A stretch of 64,000 nucleotides of DNA from Paenibacillus_AR mesotrionivorans (GCF_046098205.1 NZ_JBJURJ010000017.1:62001-126000), one strand, 5' to 3'; positions 16,467-25,786 are shown, counted from the stretch's first letter. Made by a program: numbers and translations. Notes: generated from the letters alone by a model not told the origin.

Positions 16467-17267
16467 TTACAACGGCTTTTGCCCGATGTATAAACCATGA
16501 TTACTTGCCCCCAAAGTAGAAGGTGCAGTGCAGGTTTGAAGATGATAGTCCACCCACAGCGCAAACTCCTCCGGGGTGAAGCCGTTAACCGTTTGCCGCA
16601 TATACATGCCGATGCCGTCTGTGGCCGCGTGCTCCAGACGGATGATGCCGCATTCTCCGCACAGCGCCTCCATTTCCTCCGGCAAGTGAAAATAGGCATC
16701 CGTCCAGAAGCAATCGGAGTCAGAAGCACTGATCTCCCCCTTATCCAAGATGCGGTCCATCCATTCACGGGTCAGATAACGCTGGTCCATCCGCACCAGG
16801 TGAGGGTAAATAAACAGCCTGTTTACATAAGCGATTCCCACGATTCCGCCCGGCCGCAGCACGCGCATACATTCCCGGAGACAGTTCAGTTGGGCAGCGC
16901 GGTCTTTAAGATGGTACATGGGGCCCAGACATAACACCGCATCGAAGCTTTCGTCGGCATAGGAGGACAGGTCTGTAGCATCAGCCGGTTCAGCAACGAT
17001 ATTGGTAAGACCTTCTTGAGCAATTATAGCCCGGATCAACTCTACATGTTTGGGCGTCAGATCAGTGGAGGTAACCTTACAGCCCTTTCCGGCAAAATAA
17101 AAGGAATAAATGCCTGTCCCTGCACCCAGATCCAAGAGTTCCGAGCCTATAGGTATGTATTTGTCCAAAAGATGGGTGGTGGTAATATACTCGAGCCTTC
17201 TGGAGTGATCCGTGGTCAATCTTGCATCTTCATTATATTGCTCGTAATAATGCACAACCGGATTCAA
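16467..17267 (-). CDS. Class I SAM-dependent methyltransferase
   Basis: 266 residues. SAM-binding motif I is ELLDLGAGTGIYSFYFAGKG near residue 43, motif II STDLTPKHVELIRA, then DAVLCLGPMYHL and LRECMRVLRPGGIVGIAYVN. This is a UbiE/Methyltransf_11-like enzyme; the substrate is unknown. It sits 40 bases after the stop of the LacI regulator. Confidence 0.85.
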   Translation of the reverse strand: MNPVVHYYEQYNEDARLTTDHSRRLEYITTTHLLDKYIPIGSELLDLGAGTGIYSFYFAGKGCKVTSTDLTPKHVELIRAIIAQEGLTNIVAEPADATDLSSYADESFDAVLCLGPMYHLKDRAAQLNCLRECMRVLRPGGIVGIAYVNRLFIYPHLVRMDQRYLTREWMDRILDKGEISASDSDCFWTDAYFHLPEEMEALCGECGIIRLEHAATDGIGMYMRQTVNGFTPEEFALWVDYHLQTCTAPSTLGASNHGLYIGQKPL

Positions 17268-17307
17268 AGGACCGCCTCCGCAGAAAAATAAGTTTCTGAA
17301 CTGCTGA

Positions 17308-18378
17308 TTATGCTCCGTTCATGCCCCCAACAACATCCGGTGCCCGGATGATCCGCAAGGTTTCCCCTTCGTGAAAAGGCCCGCGCAGCCGTACATGTTC
17401 ATAAGGTAAAAGCGGGTTGGCAATACGCCGCAGCATCAGCTCTGCAGCACGTTCTCCTGTTTCCCGTTGGAAGAGGATAGGCCGGGACAGGTCAGGCAGA
17501 TGGGGAACCGCCGCATTCTCGATGGATACCAGCGAAAAATCCTCCGGTACAGACAGTCTCCGGGAGGTTGCCGCCATATACACCCAGGTAGCGGTGTCGG
17601 GGATAGCGCTAAGGACGCAGGTGAAGGTGCCGGAGGCCAGCTGTTCCCCCAGCTCCTGCAGCCACCGGGTTTGATCTCTCCCCCTGTGCAGCGCAGTCCC
17701 TGTATCCCCCGCCACCGTCATGTCCAACCGTTCCGCCGCATCCAAAAATGCCTGCCACCGTAACCGGAATCCTCTGTGAGGGCCTTTGTCCCCTACATAT
17801 AACACGCTGCGGTGCCCGTTACGGTGCAGGGCTTCCATCGACTGATACACGGCATGCTCTACATCCCAGATCACACTGTCCACCAATGCGGCGGCCGGCG
17901 GATAATTTAACAGGACCTTGGGCATGGGCAAGGCCAATAACGGCTGCTCCATCCATTCCGGCAGCGTGGCGGTCAGAAAAATCCCGTCCATATAAGGGAC
18001 TCCGTTGGCCGCCAGCCATTGCTCCAAGGCTGCTTCACCGCTCAATTCGGGCGGAACAAGCAAAGGATGCAGCGCGCAGCCCAGCTCATTCAGCCGCTTC
18101 TGCGCCCCCTCCAGCTGATGTCGGTGAAAATCCAATGTCCCGTCCAGAAACATGCCGAAGCGCCGCGGCGGTCCGGCTACCCAGGGCAACCGCTCTGCAG
18201 TCAGCCCCGCCTCCTGGGCTTTGGTGCGGTAACCCAGCTCTCTGGCCCGGAGAAATACCGCCTCACGGGTTTCCCCGGACATGCCCGGAAGCCCGCGAAG
18301 CGCTTTGGAGACCGTATGCACAGTCAAGCCCAAATCTGCAGCCAGCTCCCGGAGCGTCACCTTCTTCCTTCGCGGCAT
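17308..18378 (-). CDS. LacI-family transcriptional regulator
   Basis: About 356 residues from ATG 18378 (GGGAGG seven bases upstream). The N-terminal helix-turn-helix and hinge are RKKVTLRELAADLGLTVHTV, then SKALRGLPGMSGETREAVFLRARELGY. A periplasmic-binding-like effector domain follows. It is divergent from an FAD-dependent oxidoreductase gene, with a palindromic operator between them, so it probably controls that gene and itself. The effector is likely a sugar-related compound, by family. Confidence 0.9.
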   Translation of the reverse strand: MPRRKKVTLRELAADLGLTVHTVSKALRGLPGMSGETREAVFLRARELGYRTKAQEAGLTAERLPWVAGPPRRFGMFLDGTLDFHRHQLEGAQKRLNELGCALHPLLVPPELSGEAALEQWLAANGVPYMDGIFLTATLPEWMEQPLLALPMPKVLLNYPPAAALVDSVIWDVEHAVYQSMEALHRNGHRSVLYVGDKGPHRGFRLRWQAFLDAAERLDMTVAGDTGTALHRGRDQTRWLQELGEQLASGTFTCVLSAIPDTATWVYMAATSRRLSVPEDFSLVSIENAAVPHLPDLSRPILFQRETGERAAELMLRRIANPLLPYEHVRLRGPFHEGETLRIIRAPDVVGGMNGA

Positions 18379-18454
18379 GGTCCTGCCTCCCTCTTCCAAT
18401 TCCCCTAGGGGTTGCAAACACCCACTTAGATAAATGTAACAGAAATGAAGGTAT

Positions 18455-18471
18455 AATGAAACGGTTTCATT
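18455..18471 (+). promoter_or_regulatory. LacI-type operator between divergent genes
   Basis: A perfect inverted repeat, AATGAAAC-G-GTTTCATT. A TATAAT (18452-18457) overlaps its left edge and a second TATAAT (18475-18480) follows on the plus strand, so a bound regulator would block the oxidoreductase promoter. Control by the adjacent LacI protein is inferred. Confidence 0.75.
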
Positions 18472-18509
18472 TTTTATAATGGGGTTGAAATCAACGGGAG
18501 GAAAAAACA

Positions 18510-19760
18510 ATGACACAAACGATGATTGCTTTGGAACGCCAAATACCCCTTTATGCGGAAACGGAGATTCTTGTGGTGGGGGGAGGTCCTGCCGGAACGG
18601 CAGCGGCCATCAGCGCAGCCAGATGCGGACGCAAAACGATTCTTTTGGAGCGTTCAGGCCAATTGGGCGGAATGGGAACCTTGGGGAACGTAAGCATCTA
18701 TATGCCTGTGGGCAACACAACCGGTATTTACCGGGAGATTGTGGCGGAAACTGTGCCAAACGCGCTGCCTGCCACCCATAAGGACTCCATAGCGCCGCAG
18801 TATTCCCCTTTTGAGCTGAGACACTATTTGAACAGCAGATTGGAACGGGAAGGGGTAGACGTGTTCTATCATACCTCCTTCATAGCCGCTATGAAGGAAG
18901 GAGACCGGGTGACCGGCGTGATCGCCCATACCCGGGAAGGTCTTAAGGCCTTTGCCGCTCAGGTGGTGATTGATTGCACCGGGGATGCAGCTGTGGCTAT
19001 GGAGGCAGGAGTGCCCATCCGAAGCGGACGGGATGAAGACGGCATGACCCAGCCCATGACTCTGATGTTTATGATGCAGGATACCGGCAAACCGGTTAAG
19101 CCTTTTTTGCCGGAGGATTGTTATACTTACGAAACCGTGGCGGAGCTTCCCCAGGGCAGGCACTTGTATTGGGAACGGTGCGGCAACGGAACTTTGCTGG
19201 TGAACATGACCCGGGTGAAGGGCAACGGCGGCCTGATCCGGGATACCAATTATGCGGAGAAGGAAGCGCTGAAGCAGGTATTCTCTGTGGCCCATTATTT
19301 GCAGCGCAACGGATTCGAGAATTACATCCTCTCCCATGTGGCGGGACAGACTGGCGTGCGGGAGTCCAACCAGATCGAGGGCTTGTACACTCTGACAGAG
19401 GCGGATCTCCTGAACGGCCGGCGTTTCCCGGATGTGGTGGCGCAGACCAATTACGAAATCGACATCCACTCCCCCGACGGCAAAAAAGGAACCGACGAGC
19501 GCCACATCGACGGCTACGATATCCCCTACCGCTGTATGGTCCCGGTGAAGGTGGAGGGCTTGCTGGTGGCCGGCCGCTCCATCTCCGCCACCCACGTAGC
19601 CATGTCCTCTATGCGGGTACAGCCTACCTGCTACGCCCTGGGCCAAGCTGCCGGCATTGCCGCTTCTTTGGCTGTAGAGGAAAAGCTGCCTGTTGCGGAG
19701 ATTCCGATGGATACGCTGCATGCACGGTTGGGCGGGCAGGGAGTGGTTTTCCTGAAGTAA
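18510..19760 (+). CDS. FAD-dependent oxidoreductase (FAD-oxidored family)
   Basis: 416 residues. The dinucleotide-binding motif is ILVVGGGPAGTAAAISAARC (about 18-37), followed by LLERSGQLGGMG. The middle has VVIDCTGDAAVAMEAGVPIR, and the end PYRCMVPVKVEGLLVAGRSI closes the FAD site, as in the FAD_oxidored family found beside sugar-degradation genes. The substrate is unknown. ATG 18510 has GGGAGG upstream. It is divergent from the LacI regulator and ends in a terminator. Confidence 0.87.
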   Translation: MTQTMIALERQIPLYAETEILVVGGGPAGTAAAISAARCGRKTILLERSGQLGGMGTLGNVSIYMPVGNTTGIYREIVAETVPNALPATHKDSIAPQYSPFELRHYLNSRLEREGVDVFYHTSFIAAMKEGDRVTGVIAHTREGLKAFAAQVVIDCTGDAAVAMEAGVPIRSGRDEDGMTQPMTLMFMMQDTGKPVKPFLPEDCYTYETVAELPQGRHLYWERCGNGTLLVNMTRVKGNGGLIRDTNYAEKEALKQVFSVAHYLQRNGFENYILSHVAGQTGVRESNQIEGLYTLTEADLLNGRRFPDVVAQTNYEIDIHSPDGKKGTDERHIDGYDIPYRCMVPVKVEGLLVAGRSISATHVAMSSMRVQPTCYALGQAAGIAASLAVEEKLPVAEIPMDTLHARLGGQGVVFLK

Positions 19761-19764
19761 TGAT

Positions 19765-19797
19765 AGCCGCCCGGTACAGCATTACCTGGCGGCTTTT
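19765..19797 (+). terminator. Terminator of the FAD oxidoreductase gene
   Basis: AGCCGCC (19765-19771) pairs with GGCGGCT (19788-19794), with inner GGTA/TACC, followed by TTTG. The T run is short. Confidence 0.6.
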
Positions 19798-19832
19798 GTC
19801 TGTAGATGGGGCTTCGAAACGCGTGCTTCCTG

Positions 19833-19975
19833 TCTAACGGACTGACGATCCCTTATTTTGCGCAATTGCCTTCTTTTTAGAGTTTCGCGGACTCACAGGA
19901 CCTTATTTTCTGGTTTTGCCATCCGTGAGCCCCGGTTACAGTCAACTAACGGCCCCACGGTCCGTAGAAATGGAA
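19833..19975. repeat. Degenerate intergenic repeat, 50-bp period
   Basis: CTAACGGACTGACGATCCCT (from 19834) and TTCGCGGACTCACAGGACCT (from 19884) align base for base at a distance of exactly 50 bp, with CTTATTTT following in both. A third partial copy (CTAACGGCCC) starts at 19946. It belongs to the same type as the arrays at 4.5 and 14.7 kb and lies in the gene-free stretch 19798-20048. Confidence 0.6.
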
Positions 19976-20048
19976 AACGGCCGATTTTTCCGCAAGACAG
20001 CACAACGAGCCCTCCCGCCGGGAAGCGCGTCCCCTCCCCGGCCCCCGC

Positions 20049-20086
20049 AAAAAAAAGCGGTCCTGCTCCACAAGGGACAGGACCGC
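20049..20086 (-). terminator. Terminator of the small basic protein gene
   Basis: On the minus strand GCGGTCCTG pairs with CAGGACCGC around a short loop, followed by a run of eight T (20056-20049). Confidence 0.85.
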
Positions 20087-20093
20087 CTACCTG

Positions 20094-20324
20094 CTACGGA
20101 CGCACGTGAAAGAGGCTTTGTAAGTTCCGCAGAGCCCTTGCATTCAACCGGAGAGCTTCCTTGATGTTGACTCTGGCTTCCAGCAGCTTACGTCTGGCCC
20201 GGCTGGGGTTCGGCACCAAACGCAGATTTTCGTTGATTTCCTCCAGCTGCCTCAGGAGCACAACACGCTGCTTCTTCAAAATGTGGATGGTCCTTCTGAT
20301 TTTTGCCCATTGCCACGCTGCCAT
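20094..20324 (-). CDS. Small, basic, helical hypothetical protein
   Basis: About 76 residues from ATG 20324 (AGAGGTG upstream). It is rich in Arg/Lys and Leu with almost no breaks in helix (KIRRTIHILKKQRVVLLRQL, RRKLLEARVNIKEALRLNAR), so it is probably an alpha-helical hairpin or coiled coil. The strong terminator and good ribosome site support a real gene. I do not recognise the family; its charge would fit nucleic-acid or membrane binding, but that is a guess. Confidence 0.6.
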   Translation of the reverse strand: MAAWQWAKIRRTIHILKKQRVVLLRQLEEINENLRLVPNPSRARRKLLEARVNIKEALRLNARALRNLQSLFHVRP

Positions 20325-20438
20325 TGGATACACCTCTTTACTATGATGATAGTATAGAAGATGCAGCCAACAGCGCGGCGGATTGTGCAAAACGGTAATT
20401 TTGCATAAAAAGGCTTTTATGTATAAAGTGGGTGCACC

Positions 20439-21206
20439 TTACAAATCTGCTACAGGCGGCTCTCCATACATCCATTTCCATTCGCTGTCGTACAGAAATA
20501 AATTCGGCCAGCGCCTCCCGCTGGTATTCCACTCGCAGAACCCGTCCACTGCCGATTGAAATGCCTCCACCTCCGCCAGTCCCTTCTTCTCCACCAACGC
20601 CCCCAGCTTTTCCATCAACAAATCAGGCTTGTTCTCGCAGCTGTCCAGTACCCGAAGGAACCATTTCTGGTACGGGAAGAGCTTTTCATTGTAAGCGAGA
20701 ATCAGCCTGCCGCCAAACAAGACCAAGTTGGAGACCGCATAATCCAGCAGGTACGGATTTCCTTTTTTCAAGGCATCCTTGCAGTACCAATGCCAGGCTT
20801 TGAACTGGCCGTAAAACCGGTTGATCTTGTCCTCCTTAAGCTCCAGGGGATAAGCTTGCGCCCGGGCGATCAGCTCCTCTACTCCCTCCACCCGCGAAAA
20901 GGAAACAAAAGCGCCTTCAAAGGAATACCGTGTTGCTTCATTCCCGGAGGCAATTACTCTGCGGATAAATTCCAGACTGATAAATTTCCCGTCCACATGA
21001 TACGGCTTGTGCAGAAATTGAATGTCTCCGGAAGCTAACCGTCTCTCAAATTCCTCCTCCGGCACAACAAGCATTACATCAATATCCGATGCCTCCGTCG
21101 CATATCCGTGGGCAATGGAGCCGCCGATGATGACGGCCAGCACCCCGCTGTCCTGGCTTACATCCGCAGTATATTGTCTGATGCTGTCCCGATGGTTCTC
21201 AAACAT
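20439..21206 (-). CDS. Nucleotidyltransferase-domain protein
   Basis: About 255 residues from ATG 21206 (GGAGGGG upstream). The polymerase-beta-like motif is IIGGSIAHGYATEASDIDVM: GGS followed by D-x-D. The C-terminal half is helical. Such minimal nucleotidyltransferases include drug-inactivating enzymes, MNT antitoxins and uncharacterised proteins; there is no HEPN partner next to it. Substrate unknown. It lies downstream of the GH51 gene on the same strand but behind a terminator. Confidence 0.78.
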   Translation of the reverse strand: MFENHRDSIRQYTADVSQDSGVLAVIIGGSIAHGYATEASDIDVMLVVPEEEFERRLASGDIQFLHKPYHVDGKFISLEFIRRVIASGNEATRYSFEGAFVSFSRVEGVEELIARAQAYPLELKEDKINRFYGQFKAWHWYCKDALKKGNPYLLDYAVSNLVLFGGRLILAYNEKLFPYQKWFLRVLDSCENKPDLLMEKLGALVEKKGLAEVEAFQSAVDGFCEWNTSGRRWPNLFLYDSEWKWMYGEPPVADL

Positions 21207-21285
21207 AGCACTACCCCTCCACCGATTCACATATTGAGGCTATGCTATCATCATACTTCTAACCCGGAGAAAATCCATCCCCAAT

Positions 21286-21327
21286 TTAAAAGAGAGCAGC
21301 GGGCACTCAACCCATCCGCTCTCTTCT
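21286..21327 (-). terminator. Terminator of the GH51 gene
   Basis: On the minus strand AGAGAGCGG pairs with CCGCTgCTCTCT across a loop, followed by TTTT. It is just after the GH51 stop. Confidence 0.7.
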
Positions 21328-21334
21328 TCCTTGT

Positions 21335-23710
21335 TTATGGTTTAATACGGAATACCGTCACCGAATGACCCGGAAATTCATAGTCAAAGCCGTTTGCCTG
21401 GATATCGAAGCCGCGTTCCTTGGGGACGATCCGCTCCGGCTCCGCGAAGCTGTTCTCATCCGTAAGGGCATAACCCGCCAGCTCATATATCCGGACGGCA
21501 GTTGGAGTCACACCAAGCCCTTCCAGCATCACACGAGCACTCAGAGGCTGCTCCTGCACATTCACAGCTTTGACGATCACATCTCCGGTGCCCTGCTCAC
21601 GGCTTGCGGTGAAATAGAGCGGCTCTACATTGGGAAGACGGTCCTCCGTTTGATGGTCCGGCAGCCCGTTGATAAAGGACCGGATCCTGCGTCCCCGCAC
21701 CTCCAGCACCAGCTCATAATCTTTGGCCAGCTCCAGCGTAAACATATTCTGCGTCAGGCAGCTTCCCCGCCCATTCACCCGGGCTCCGATAATGGAGTCC
21801 TGGTTTTGCCAGCCTCCTACCTCCCAATACAGGAAATTGTCCGCGTCCGTAATGCCGAAGCGGATCACAAACCCGCGGCGCCCGGCCAGCTTCCTGCATT
21901 TTAGTCGCAGGGTGTAAGCACTCCAGTCTGTTTTGCCCAGTTCCAGCGCAGCGGCAATTCCTTCGGCTTCCGCTTCCGGCAAATTGGACAGCCGCACGGG
22001 GGAATGGCCCAGATCCAGAACCTCTCCCGTTTCGTCATTGGTCAGACTGATGCTTTCGAAGGCCACGTCCGACTGGTCGGCCACCAACGCCAAACCTCCC
22101 GTTACCGGGGTTTCCTCAGGCTTGCACGGCTGTCCCAGTCCGGCCGCCTCAACCCGGAGCAGCTCATCGCCCTGATGGTTCATAAACAGCTTCTGCACAT
22201 AATAGTTGGCTGTACCGAAGGCCTGATGATTATTAAACCAGATCATATCCGGTTTCCAATTGACATAGTCTACATTGCAGAGCATCGGGGCGTAACAGGC
22301 CAACCCTACTGCATGGGCATTCCGCTCCAGCCGCGTCATGAAGGCAGCCTCCACCAGCGCATTGTAATAAGTATTGCCCCAGGTGGCGTATTCCCCCAGG
22401 AATATCTTGGGCTCATCCGCCTTGAAGCTGTCGTACCGGTCCATATTGGCAAGAAACCATTCCGGCGACTGGTAATAATGCTCATCCACCAGATCGGAGC
22501 CGTTCTCCCTGGCGGACTTCCACCCGCGGTCATATTCGCTGCCGGCGGCGAAAGGACCGCTGCTGTTGATGATTTGGATCTCTGGATAACGCTCCCGGAT
22601 GGCCCGGTGAAAATAGGCGTACCGCTCAAAGAAGGCTTCTCCCACTTCTTCGTTCCCGATAGCCAGATACTCCAAACCGAAAGGCTCGGGATGGCCAAGC
22701 GAGGCCCGCACGGCCCCCCACTTTGTATCTGCCGCCCCGTTGGCAAATTCAATCAGATCCAGAGCATCATCGATCCATGGTCCCAACTCGTCCAAGGGAA
22801 CCGCAGCCTGGTGATGGGGATCGTATCCGGCAGGCAGTACCGGAAGGGGCTTCGCCCCGATATCCTCGCAGAACAGGAAATACTCATAATAGCCCAAACC
22901 CAGGGTTTGGTTGTACTGCCAATTGTTCCGCCTTGCCGGCCGTTGGGCAAGATCACCCAAGGTGTTCTTCCACCGGTACATGGAATCCCGGTCCTCTTCA
23001 TTCAGGGAGCCGTCATGGACCAGGCAGCCTCCGGGGAAGCGCATAAACCTCGGCTTCATATCCGCCAAAAGCTTGGCAATGTCCGCCCGTAAGCCATTTT
23101 CACGGCCCAGATAGGTATTCACCGGAAACAGCGACACCATGTCCAGATACAGTCTGCCTTGGCCTTCCGCCAGAATAACCAGTCTGCCGCTGAAATCCGT
23201 CTCCCCCGCTTCCAGCACAGTTTCGTATTTTTCCCACCCCACAGCTCCCACTGTGAGCCGTGCATGGGCATAAACCTCACCGGCCGCCGATTCAAGCGAA
23301 ACCGTCACCCGCTCCTCCAGACCGCCCTCCCTCCGGGCATAAAAAGAAAAGCGGTACTTCTCCCCTTGGCGGATGGAAATTCCGCTGTTAAAGCCTGTGT
23401 TCATCAAACCGGCCGATCCCGGTCCCTTCAGCTCCAGCACTGCATAATGGGGATTACGGGCATTCAGAGGCGCCTCATTTTCCACCGTAAGCTCCGCCTG
23501 GCCTCCCCGCTCCACCTTCTCCCACGCCATCAAGGCATGATAAGACGGATGGTCAATGGGGTCAAACTCGAAGGAGCGGTTCTGCACCAGCTCGGCATAC
23601 AGCCCCCCGTCGGCGGCATGGTTCAAGTCCTCAAAAAAAATGCCGAACAAATCGTTCAGCGGGGTAACCGGCGATCCGCAATCAATATGCAATACAGGTT
23701 TTATCTTCAT
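21335..23710 (-). CDS. abfA: GH51 alpha-L-arabinofuranosidase with carbohydrate-binding modules
   Basis: About 791 residues from ATG 23710 (GGAG 12 bases upstream). The N-terminus has the GH51 layout (DLFGIFFEDLNHAADGGLYA), followed by an inserted beta-sandwich (about 70-200, CBM4-like) and the TIM barrel. The acid/base glutamate is E354 (IGNEEVGEAFFERY) and the nucleophile E440 (FLGEYATWGN). A second sandwich (about 580-680, SAYTLRLKCRK...) precedes the C-terminal beta domain. There is no signal peptide, so it acts inside the cell, releasing arabinose from imported oligosaccharides. It follows an APH-like kinase and an AraC regulator. Confidence 0.93.
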   Translation of the reverse strand: MKIKPVLHIDCGSPVTPLNDLFGIFFEDLNHAADGGLYAELVQNRSFEFDPIDHPSYHALMAWEKVERGGQAELTVENEAPLNARNPHYAVLELKGPGSAGLMNTGFNSGISIRQGEKYRFSFYARREGGLEERVTVSLESAAGEVYAHARLTVGAVGWEKYETVLEAGETDFSGRLVILAEGQGRLYLDMVSLFPVNTYLGRENGLRADIAKLLADMKPRFMRFPGGCLVHDGSLNEEDRDSMYRWKNTLGDLAQRPARRNNWQYNQTLGLGYYEYFLFCEDIGAKPLPVLPAGYDPHHQAAVPLDELGPWIDDALDLIEFANGAADTKWGAVRASLGHPEPFGLEYLAIGNEEVGEAFFERYAYFHRAIRERYPEIQIINSSGPFAAGSEYDRGWKSARENGSDLVDEHYYQSPEWFLANMDRYDSFKADEPKIFLGEYATWGNTYYNALVEAAFMTRLERNAHAVGLACYAPMLCNVDYVNWKPDMIWFNNHQAFGTANYYVQKLFMNHQGDELLRVEAAGLGQPCKPEETPVTGGLALVADQSDVAFESISLTNDETGEVLDLGHSPVRLSNLPEAEAEGIAAALELGKTDWSAYTLRLKCRKLAGRRGFVIRFGITDADNFLYWEVGGWQNQDSIIGARVNGRGSCLTQNMFTLELAKDYELVLEVRGRRIRSFINGLPDHQTEDRLPNVEPLYFTASREQGTGDVIVKAVNVQEQPLSARVMLEGLGVTPTAVRIYELAGYALTDENSFAEPERIVPKERGFDIQANGFDYEFPGHSVTVFRIKP

Positions 23711-23800
23711 GGGGTCATCCATCTCCTTTTCTCCATTCTATGGAGAGGCTTTCCCCGGCACAATTGTCTATCCTGGTCAATTCCTGACCGATTGTGCTTT

Positions 23801-24763
23801 TTACTTCAACGGCTCCCGAACCGGAACATCCGGAACCAGCTTGCCTTGATGAATCCGGTCCAGCAGCTGCCTGCCGTAGTCGACTATCCGCGCCGACCGG
23901 TTCTGTGTGCCCCAATAAATGTCCCCTAAGCCCATTTTGATGCAGCAAATGTGGATGTGTTCTCTCTTAGCCTCCAGTACCTCCAGACCGTAGCCTTGGA
24001 AGAAAGCCAGCATCCCCGGAGTATCCTCCGCGAAATACCGTTCGAACAGAATGGAGAAGGTATCTGCATCAATGCCCCACAGCATATTCTCAAAATCGAT
24101 CATGCCGGCAAACATACCCCGGTTGTCCACCATCCAGTTGCCCGGCGTGGAATCCCAGCTGATGGGAACGGGTTTGACGTTCTCGAAGACTCCCGTATGG
24201 CGAAGAGCCCAATCCGCCAGCTCCGCTTCGGCAGGGCTCAATAACTCTTGCGCTCTGCATGAATCGGCAAGCTCTTGAACCGCAGTTTGCACATACTTCA
24301 CCGGGTCACGGTGGTGGCTGAGCTCGATAGGATTCCCGTCCTTGTCCGGCCGCCCGAACCATTCCCCCGATTGTGAATCATGAAGAAGCCGGGTCAGCTC
24401 CCCCGCCTTGCGGTAAGCGGACTGGGAGGCTTCCGGGGTTAATTCAGTCTCCCTCATAATCGTTCCTTCAATAGAAGTGATTAGAACTGCCTGCCAATCC
24501 TCTCCTTCGAACACACTCACCAGCTCCGGCGCGTAAGCGCCCAAGGGGGAAATCCAGTGCCGGTACGCATACACCTCCGGATGCCAGCGCTGCTTGCGGG
24601 TATATGTCTTGACATAATAATACCGGTTATCTCTGTGGGACTGCACTTTCCAAACACCGGTGCGCTGACTGTTGGGCCGGTAGTTGCCCAGCACCTCATA
24701 CGGGCCGATCAAGGTACGGACTCTGCTTTCCAATTCCTGCGGATACAAGGATAAGGGTTCCAT
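23801..24763 (-). CDS. APH-like (aminoglycoside/choline kinase-fold) phosphotransferase
   Basis: 320 residues with the kinase fold: N-lobe lysine in RYYYVKTYTRKQ, helical C-lobe, catalytic loop SWDSTPGNW (Brenner-type HxDxxxxN with His replaced by Ser, Asp and Asn kept) and metal-binding IDFEN. The substrate could be a sugar, a choline-like small molecule or a drug; none is shown. ATG 24763 has AGGAG upstream. The gene is 14 bases after the AraC gene and before GH51, so a sugar-kinase role is conceivable but unproved. Confidence 0.75.
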   Translation of the reverse strand: MEPLSLYPQELESRVRTLIGPYEVLGNYRPNSQRTGVWKVQSHRDNRYYYVKTYTRKQRWHPEVYAYRHWISPLGAYAPELVSVFEGEDWQAVLITSIEGTIMRETELTPEASQSAYRKAGELTRLLHDSQSGEWFGRPDKDGNPIELSHHRDPVKYVQTAVQELADSCRAQELLSPAEAELADWALRHTGVFENVKPVPISWDSTPGNWMVDNRGMFAGMIDFENMLWGIDADTFSILFERYFAEDTPGMLAFFQGYGLEVLEAKREHIHICCIKMGLGDIYWGTQNRSARIVDYGRQLLDRIHQGKLVPDVPVREPLK

Positions 24764-24777
24764 GCTTTCTCCTCTCG

Positions 24778-25662
24778 TTAGCTGCGGGTGCGGCTGTGGG
24801 CGGATCTGTATTTAAGGGGGGTGACCCCCATCACCTTCTTAAACAGGTGGATAAAATAAGAGGGGTTGTCGTAGCCGATGGTATCGGCGATCAAACTGAC
24901 CGGCAGGTCCGTGGTGTCCAGAAGCCGGCAGGCCTGTTTAATCCGCCGGGCAATGAGATAATCGCTGATGCTGCTCCCTGTTTCCTCCCGGAAAATCCGG
25001 GAAATATAATTGTTGGACAAATGCAGGGCTGCCGCCAATTGGTCCATGGAGATTTTTTCATGATAATGTGCTTCAATCCAGCTCATCACCCGCTCCGAAT
25101 ACCGGGCTCCCCGCAAGGGTTTGGGCTGACCGGTTGGGCCGCTGCCCGCAAAGGCCGCCCCAGGCAGATGCTCCAGAAATTGCAGAAAAAACAGCGTCAG
25201 CTCCTCCGGGTCCTCTCCTTTGCCGCCAGAATGGGCTTGCTCATAGCTGTCAAATACCCATTCCATCCGCTGCGCATCCTGCTTAAGATCATATGCATGG
25301 GGGTTCCCGCTGCTGTCCCGGCACAGCGCCTCGAACCTGGCCCGCCGGACCGGGAATGCCCGCAGGAGCTCCTCTGCCGCCAACGGGTCCACATAGAAGA
25401 TCGACCGTTCATAAGGCTCCTCCGGGGATACCTCCACATACACCTGATGGAGCTGGTACGGCTGGAAAAAGAACAGCATCCCCTTTTGCAGTCGGTAGGT
25501 CTGACGGTTCAGGACAACCGTCCCCTTCCCTTGGTGGACCAGCATACATTCACAGCATTGATGCCAGTGGTAATATCCCTTGAAGTGCTTCTCGATGCGG
25601 ATCCGGTGATCCCAGAACATGGTGGAGTGGTCAAAATAGACAGGCTCGAACAGCTTATTCAT
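24778..25662 (-). CDS. AraC-family regulator with cupin sensor domain
   Basis: About 294 residues from ATG 25662 (GGGGTG upstream); the frame is open further without a ribosome site. The N-terminal cupin-like arm (HWHQCCECMLVHQGKGTVVL, about 33-52) binds the effector. Two C-terminal helix-turn-helix motifs are present: SMDQLAAALHLSNNYISRIF and VSLIADTIGYDNPSYFIHLF. It is divergent from the GH31 gene and upstream of APH and GH51, so it probably controls both directions in response to a sugar. Confidence 0.9.
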   Translation of the reverse strand: MNKLFEPVYFDHSTMFWDHRIRIEKHFKGYYHWHQCCECMLVHQGKGTVVLNRQTYRLQKGMLFFFQPYQLHQVYVEVSPEEPYERSIFYVDPLAAEELLRAFPVRRARFEALCRDSSGNPHAYDLKQDAQRMEWVFDSYEQAHSGGKGEDPEELTLFFLQFLEHLPGAAFAGSGPTGQPKPLRGARYSERVMSWIEAHYHEKISMDQLAAALHLSNNYISRIFREETGSSISDYLIARRIKQACRLLDTTDLPVSLIADTIGYDNPSYFIHLFKKVMGVTPLKYRSAHSRTRS

Positions 25663-25786
25663 CAGGCACCCCAGTTCGATAGAATAGTGATATTTCCTCA
25701 TAGTATGCCATAATTTTCGCCTGTACGGCAATGCTATAATCGGGATAAATCCGGTTATTCTACTATTTAATATATGAGGTGTCCAT

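Noticed and set aside
22004..23092. A 362-codon plus-strand frame over the GH51 gene
   Set aside because: It is antisense to a gene with both catalytic glutamates in place.
24778..24900. AraC gene extended to 25968 at its 5' end
   Set aside because: The extra 100 codons run antisense through the start of the GH31 gene and its promoter; ATG 25662 has the ribosome site.
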